Assembly (NCBI GenBank): GCA_007133055.1
Contig: SLNM01000152.1
Coordinates: 1 to 7,942, forward strand
Length of the DNA stretch: 7,942 nucleotides
Source: Lentisphaeria bacterium
Lineage (GTDB): Bacteria > Verrucomicrobiota > Lentisphaeria > Oligosphaerales > PUNB01
Reading direction: 5' to 3'
Under the pieces are notes generated by a model. That model was not told the DNA's origin. It saw nothing but the letters and a program-made list of their open reading frames with translations, and made no database searches. Shown here piece by piece: positions 6,438-7,942 of this stretch (position 1 is the first letter of the stretch; every line of letters starts with the position of its first letter). Position numbers and translations under genes: made by a program.

Positions 6438-7613
6438 CTACCCCTCATCTTCGGCGGAAGCCCCGTCGCCCGCTTTACTTCCCGGCCATTTTTTTACCCA
6501 GGACTGGACCTCCTGCTGAAGACGCATAAACTTGTCATCGTCCCGGATTTCAGCAATAAAACGGCCGAAAAGGCCGAAAGTCAACTCCAGAAAAGTCTGC
6601 ACATAGCCCAGTCTCTCCTCGAAAACGCTGTCGGCATCCATTGCCTCCCCCTCGGGCAGTTTCAGCGAGCGAAACCCAAATTGATCAGCGTCGAGGGTCA
6701 CCTCCCAGCCAATGTCCGCCGGCTGGCCGGCGGCAACCGCGCCCGCCTGCCCCAGGCCGCACAGAATCCTGGCCTGGCGCAGCTTCTTGCCGGTGCGCAA
6801 TGCCGTTTGCGCCTCCATGCTCTGAGTCGGCAGCCCCTTGCGAATCGATGTCTCACGCGCCCCACGGTCGTTCTCCGATTCGTCAACCATCAGCAGAGGC
6901 CCGTCGACCATGCAAAAAAATTCGCCCAGTCGAGTTTTCGGCAAAGCGCCATGATTGGTACTCGTGAAATACCACAGCCACGTCAGAAAATCCTGACCAA
7001 TGGTACCACCGACCATATGATCAGGCTGCTCGGGGGAAAAGTTCAGCCGCGGCAGCGACTCGGCCGTGATGCCAAACTGCATCGCCACCGCCTCCTCCGG
7101 GGTGATCTGAACCGGAGTGAAACCAAAGGTGTCGCTGAAACATAGACTGAACTGGTCCAACTGCTTCTGCGATACCGCCCCGCAGTACAGGCGCTGCTCC
7201 GATTGATCGACGACAAAGGGGATTCCGGTCAACTGCGGCGGCATTTCAGGAAGCAGCCGGTCAATGACATCCTGCTTGATCTCCTTTTTCGCGCGCGCAT
7301 TGAGAAACTCCAGCTTGTCCTCCGCCATGCGCAGCAGCTCCTGCATCCGACACTCCGCCTGCAGCAGAGCAGCCGGTATCTTGCGCTGAGCCTGTCGCAG
7401 CCCCAAATGCAGGCGCCCGCCGGAATAGGCGGTCTGCTCGTCAATCCGAGTCTCCAGCAAGTGAGGATTGCCAACCCAGCCCCACTCAGGCTCGTCCTTG
7501 ATACGCTCCAGAGGCCCGGCCGACTGCCGCTGCAACCGCGCCAGCGCATCGTCCGGCAGCTCCTGCGGCAAATGAAAAACAGAAAAAGTCACAGAACCAC
7601 GATCAAAAGGCAT
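6438..7613 (-). CDS. RdgC-like recombination-associated DNA-binding protein
   Basis: The 391-residue protein resembles the RdgC family, whose E. coli member is a ring-shaped dimer that binds double-stranded DNA and restrains RecA. Resemblances include WGWVGNPHLLE (44-54) near the N-terminus, RKIPAALLQAE (77-87) like the E. coli KILPSPVI stretch, KKEIKQDVIDRLLP (109-122) like the E. coli LKDEVLHSLLP segment, and GQDFLTWLWY (206-215), a motif of longer RdgC-like proteins outside enterobacteria. The C-terminal part (about 280-370) has an LDADQFGFRSLKLPEGE segment followed by helices. It is nearly 90 residues longer than E. coli RdgC (about 303), mostly in the region after residue 200. The tail after 375 is acidic and low in complexity. 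AGGAGAG (7627-7621) lies 7 bases ahead of the ATG. It is first of four same-strand genes. Family membership is judged by eye, and a role in recombination is inherited from the family. Confidence 0.72.
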   Translation of the reverse strand: MPFDRGSVTFSVFHLPQELPDDALARLQRQSAGPLERIKDEPEWGWVGNPHLLETRIDEQTAYSGGRLHLGLRQAQRKIPAALLQAECRMQELLRMAEDKLEFLNARAKKEIKQDVIDRLLPEMPPQLTGIPFVVDQSEQRLYCGAVSQKQLDQFSLCFSDTFGFTPVQITPEEAVAMQFGITAESLPRLNFSPEQPDHMVGGTIGQDFLTWLWYFTSTNHGALPKTRLGEFFCMVDGPLLMVDESENDRGARETSIRKGLPTQSMEAQTALRTGKKLRQARILCGLGQAGAVAAGQPADIGWEVTLDADQFGFRSLKLPEGEAMDADSVFEERLGYVQTFLELTFGLFGRFIAEIRDDDKFMRLQQEVQSWVKKWPGSKAGDGASAEDEG

Positions 7614-7726
7614 TATTCATCTCTCCTGCAAATGACAATTGAAAACCTGCAATCCCATCAGTGTTCATGCACAAATCAGGTACACCGCCCCGCCCTCTCA
7701 TCGCCTCGCCTTCGCTTCAATCGCTC

Positions 7727-7738
7727 CCGATTAATCGG
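7727..7738. promoter_or_regulatory. Perfect 12-base palindrome, candidate operator
   Basis: CCGATTAATCGG reads the same on both strands. It lies 113 bases upstream of the rdgC-like ATG, within possible reach of its promoter. The AT-rich centre and GC ends are common for dimeric regulator sites. It does not fit the LexA spacing CTGT-N8-ACAG. No regulator is named because none can be read from the site alone. Confidence 0.35.
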
Positions 7739-7820
7739 TGTCACCTACCATAATCCGCAAACCGAACATCGCGAACTGACCCATCACAACCGTAACGCGT
7801 CAGTAGGGAATTGCGAAATA

Positions 7821-7875
7821 GGCGAATCGAGCCAATTGTAGGTTGGGAATCTGTCCCGACCAGGCTCGATTCGCT
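7821..7875. repeat. Two-part stem-loop
   Basis: GCGAATCGAGCC (7822-7833) is perfectly complementary to GGCTCGATTCGC (7863-7874), a 12-base stem. Inside it GGTTGGGA (7841-7848) pairs with TCCCGACC (7854-7861), seven Watson-Crick pairs and one G-T, around a five-base loop. The left side has seven unpaired bases between the two stems and the right side has one. This would be a long bent hairpin in RNA from either strand. It lies about 210 bases upstream of the rdgC-like start, outside any gene I can see, and could be a dispersed intergenic repeat, a small RNA or part of a leader. Confidence 0.6.
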
Positions 7876-7879
7876 TGGG

Positions 7880-7942
7880 CGAGACAGATTGCCGCTTCGC
7901 TGCTATCCTACGGACAGCCTCTGTTGCTTCGCAACGGTCTCG
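7880..7942. repeat. Inverted repeats at the right edge, probably continuing outside
   Basis: CGAGAC (7880-7885) is complementary to GTCTCG (7937-7942). Within this, CTGTTGC (7921-7927) pairs with GCAACGG (7931-7937) around TTC, six Watson-Crick pairs and one G-T; the two pairings share base 7937. GACAGATT (7883-7890) is the exact inverse of AATCTGTC (7848-7855) in the neighbouring stem-loop. The window ends at the outer arm, so the full extent cannot be seen. Confidence 0.45.

Larger units (their letters stand above)
7614..7942. other. Non-coding upstream region of the rdgC-like gene
   Basis: I see no convincing gene in these 329 bases. The only long open frame is an extension of a plus-strand shadow frame across the rdgC-like gene. 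The stretch holds the ribosome binding site of the rdgC-like gene, a 12-base palindrome at 7727-7738 and the stem-loop cluster from 7821 to the edge. I found no promoter pair good enough to annotate, although the rdgC-like promoter should lie here. Confidence 0.6.

Noticed and set aside
7821..7942. Integron attC site or CRISPR repeats at the right edge
   Set aside because: The inverted repeats lack the paired attC core sites, and there are no regularly spaced direct repeats or spacers.

Overview
The window reads as a chromosomal stretch of a moderately GC-rich Gram-negative bacterium. It carries bacterial ribosomal protein S20, Shine-Dalgarno sequences ahead of most genes, and an O-antigen-ligase-type membrane protein. 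The S20 and RdgC-like sequences do not look like the textbook enterobacterial versions. A Verrucomicrobiota/Kiritimatiellota or deltaproteobacterial-type host is a guess from overall protein flavour, not a demonstrated assignment.

Layout. The left edge holds the first 52 codons of a HAD-superfamily hydrolase on the minus strand. It is divergent from rpsT (ribosomal protein S20) on the plus strand, with about 120 bases between them. Starting exactly at the rpsT stop codon is a 181-base near-palindrome (558-738) that fills the gap to the next gene. Four complete genes then lie on the minus strand, transcribed from right to left: an RdgC-like recombination-associated protein (6438-7613), glutamine-hydrolysing asparagine synthetase asnB (4850-6376), aspartate ammonia-lyase aspA (3360-4793) and a large O-antigen ligase/polymerase-like protein with a soluble C-terminal half (753-3296). 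The three gaps in this series are 56 to 63 bases, so the genes could be co-transcribed, but no operon is proven. The last 329 bases have no convincing gene. They contain a 12-base perfect palindrome upstream of the rdgC-like gene and, at the edge, a set of stem-loops with competing pairings.

How the parts fit. AsnB and AspA both use aspartate: AsnB converts it to asparagine with glutamine and ATP, and AspA interconverts it with fumarate and ammonia. The ligase-like protein would act at the periplasmic face of the inner membrane on lipid-linked glycans. The RdgC-like protein would bind DNA. I see no functional link joining all four. The most unusual content is non-coding: the 181-base palindromic element, a partial second copy of its right end (3300-3339) directly upstream of the ligase-like gene, and the structured region at the right edge.
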